The notes beneath the pieces were generated by a model. It made no database searches, had not been told where the DNA came from, and was given only the letters and a program-made list of their open reading frames with translations. Source: Paenibacillus sp. JDR-2 (GTDB lineage: Bacteria > Bacillota > Bacilli > Paenibacillales > Paenibacillaceae). From it: 64,000 nucleotides of DNA. Both the position numbers and the translations under genes were made by a program. Where the stretch lies: contig NC_012914.1 of assembly GCF_000023585.1 (NCBI RefSeq), positions 4,866,001 through 4,930,000 on the forward strand, written 5' to 3'. Below, in pieces: positions 62,416 to 64,000 of this stretch. Every line of letters begins with the position of its first letter. The first letter of the stretch is position 1.

Positions 62416-64000
62416 CTATTGGGGACGAAGCGGCAATACGATGATAATTTTCGTGTAAACGCCGGATTCGCTTTCAACCTGCAGTCCGTATCGGTCCCCA
62501 TACAGCATTCGGATCCGATTGGATACGCTTCTAATCCCAAATCCGCCGGATTCCGAAGGGACGCCGGATTCCGCCATTATCGCCTTCGCTTGATCCTTGT
62601 GCATGCCGGCCCCGTTATCGTAAATTTCGATTTCGATATGATTGCCAGAGCGCCTCCCCGTGATGCGTACGATTCCTTTTTCCTGTTTGAGCTTCAACCC
62701 GTGATAGATGGCATTCTCCACGATGGGCTGCAAGGTCAGCTTCGGTATCGAATAGGTCAAAATGTCATCGTCGATATCCATCGTGTACGCCATATATTCC
62801 ACGTAACGAAGCTGCTGAATTTCCAAATAGCTTTCCGTAAGACGCATCTCTTCACCGACGGATATAATATCGTTGCCTTTGCTTAACGAGATTTTATAGA
62901 AATTCGCCATGTATTGGGCGGCCGTTATGGCCTGCTTTCCCAACCCCAGCTTAATAAGAGAAATAATCGTTTCCACCGTATTGTACAGAAAATGAGGCTT
63001 CACTTGCGATTGCAGCAATTTAAACTCGATCTCGGCTTTTGTCCTTTGTTTCTCGACGTTCTCGGCCATAAGCGCCTCAATGCGATCCATTAAATTATTG
63101 AAGCCCTCGCTTAAATATCCAATCTCGTCCGTTGATTGGTACGAGCTTCTGACCTGCATCTTTCCGGTCCGGATTTCTCTCATTGTCTTGGCAAGCCGGA
63201 AGATCGGGCTGGTGATCGAGCGTGACAATTGGAAGGAGACCATTAATGCCAGCAGCAAGCATGCTGCGCCAATCCCGATTATCAACTGATTGATTTCCTT
63301 CCGCTCCGACGTAATCTCATTCATCGCGATAGCGCTTACAATTGTCCATTGCAGCGGTTCGAAGCGATGGGTGAGTATCAGCATTTCTTCACTTCCGCTC
63401 CCTTGAGTGAAGCTTGCGTCTTTACCGTCATCGGGAATGCTGATGGAGGCGGCTTCCTTGAAGTCCCGGTATAGCATGGCTTTATTCTGCGCGGAAATAA
63501 TCCGGCCATCGGCATCTACGATATAAAATTCACCGCCTTTCTTTTTCCCTTCCTCGTAAATGGAAGCGATGGTCGTTTCTTTGACATACAGAAAAATTCG
63601 TCCGATCGTTTTTCCCGTATCTTTGTGGATGACCGTTTTGGAAACGGCAAATACGTTGTCATCCCCTTCGTAAAGGAATCTGAATTTGATCAACCCCGTC
63701 CAAATGGGCAGATAGGTCCGGTCATCCGCTCCGTAACCGTATCCGAATAGACGTGCGGCGTAGGCATTGTCGGCGAATCCAACGTCCACCCAATGTTGAT
63801 TGGAGGTAAGAATGCTGACGGCCTTGATTTTGGTGTTAGGCTCGACAATGTTGCTGATCGTCTCGGAAAGGGTTTTGTTCATCGAGAGGTTGTTTAAACC
63901 TTCAACCGGCTTGATCGCATTGGGCTCGTTATTTAATAAATAATCGTAATAGAGGGCGTTCTGCAATCGATAATCGCTGGCTAGAATTTTGGAATAATCT
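62416..64000 (-). CDS. YesM-type sensor histidine kinase, 5' end outside the window
   Basis: The minus-strand frame is open to the last base, so the N-terminus lies beyond the window; at least 528 codons are visible. An extracellular Cache-like sensor (IYEEGKKKGGEFYIVDADGRII) is followed by a membrane span (IGIGAACLLLALMVSF), a HAMP region, and the kinase with His in QVKPHFLYNTVETII and an N-box LQPIVENAIYHG. It precedes the regulator by 73 bases. The TTG at 63966 is only an in-frame codon, not a supported start. Confidence 0.93.
   Translation of the reverse strand, partial: DYSKILASDYRLQNALYYDYLLNNEPNAIKPVEGLNNLSMNKTLSETISNIVEPNTKIKAVSILTSNQHWVDVGFADNAYAARLFGYGYGADDRTYLPIWTGLIKFRFLYEGDDNVFAVSKTVIHKDTGKTIGRIFLYVKETTIASIYEEGKKKGGEFYIVDADGRIISAQNKAMLYRDFKEAASISIPDDGKDASFTQGSGSEEMLILTHRFEPLQWTIVSAIAMNEITSERKEINQLIIGIGAACLLLALMVSFQLSRSITSPIFRLAKTMREIRTGKMQVRSSYQSTDEIGYLSEGFNNLMDRIEALMAENVEKQRTKAEIEFKLLQSQVKPHFLYNTVETIISLIKLGLGKQAITAAQYMANFYKISLSKGNDIISVGEEMRLTESYLEIQQLRYVEYMAYTMDIDDDILTYSIPKLTLQPIVENAIYHGLKLKQEKGIVRITGRRSGNHIEIEIYDNGAGMHKDQAKAIMAESGVPSESGGFGIRSVSNRIRMLYGDRYGLQVESESGVYTKIIIVLPLRPQ

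Overview
The window reads as chromosomal DNA of a plant-polysaccharide-degrading Paenibacillus or close relative. The evidence is the mix of YesM/YesN-type two-component systems, CUT1/Lpl-type sugar ABC importers with lipoprotein binding proteins, S-layer-homology (SLH) anchoring, strong GGAGG-type ribosome binding sites with frequent TTG and GTG starts, and CcpA-box (cre)-like sites. I see no rRNA, tRNA, CRISPR array, insertion sequence or phage gene. The species is not determined.

Layout. 1-7301 (minus): a sugar importer operon with two binding proteins, two permeases and a window-truncated NHL beta-propeller protein. 7562-8320 (plus): a divergent AraC-type regulator whose receiver domain is degenerate. 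8491-16789 (minus): ATPase, membrane-fusion protein, FtsX permease and a second ATPase with an AbrB-like tail, followed by a secreted modular GH10 xylanase. 16981-22274 (minus): an ABC exporter with an N-terminal zinc ribbon, a DUF1854 protein, a GH43 xylosidase and a cytosolic GH10 xylanase. 22578-24738: a GH27 glycosidase, a tiny zinc-ribbon protein and an AraC regulator. 24794-31423 (minus): binding protein, YesM-like kinase, YesN-like regulator and GH43 arabinofuranosidase, with no permeases. 31726-33432 (plus): secreted GH5 with a ricin-type domain. 33652-35974: AraC regulator and carboxylesterase. 36324-41109 (minus): kinase, regulator and GH95. 41218-46675 (minus): two permeases, binding protein and GH127. 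46861-50154: AraC regulator and a divergent second GH127. 50209-60537 (minus): binding protein, two permeases, a 1745-residue beta-helix protein with cohesin- and dockerin-like domains, and a cohesin-like/SLH surface protein. 60741-64000 (minus): kinase (5' end outside the window) and regulator.

How it works together. Secreted enzymes (GH10, GH5, GH43) cut xylan or arabinoxylan, importers take up oligosaccharides, and cytosolic enzymes (GH10, GH43, GH27, GH95, GH127) finish them. The most striking signal is a shared promoter architecture in front of four transcription units (7334-7391, 16841-16897, 22332-22389, 31604-31661). Each has two direct GRCRGG-type half-sites 22-23 bp apart, the inner one abutting the -35, with a TACACT/TAAACT -10. 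It ties the importer, both exporter-xylanase operons and the GH5 enzyme into one probable xylan regulon, plausibly controlled by the degenerate-receiver AraC protein encoded beside the first site. Two apparently unrelated exporter systems being co-regulated with xylanases is the least explained part of the window. A second lead is the cohesin-SLH / dockerin-like protein pair at 50209-57315, whose dockerin-like repeats have lost most canonical calcium ligands.
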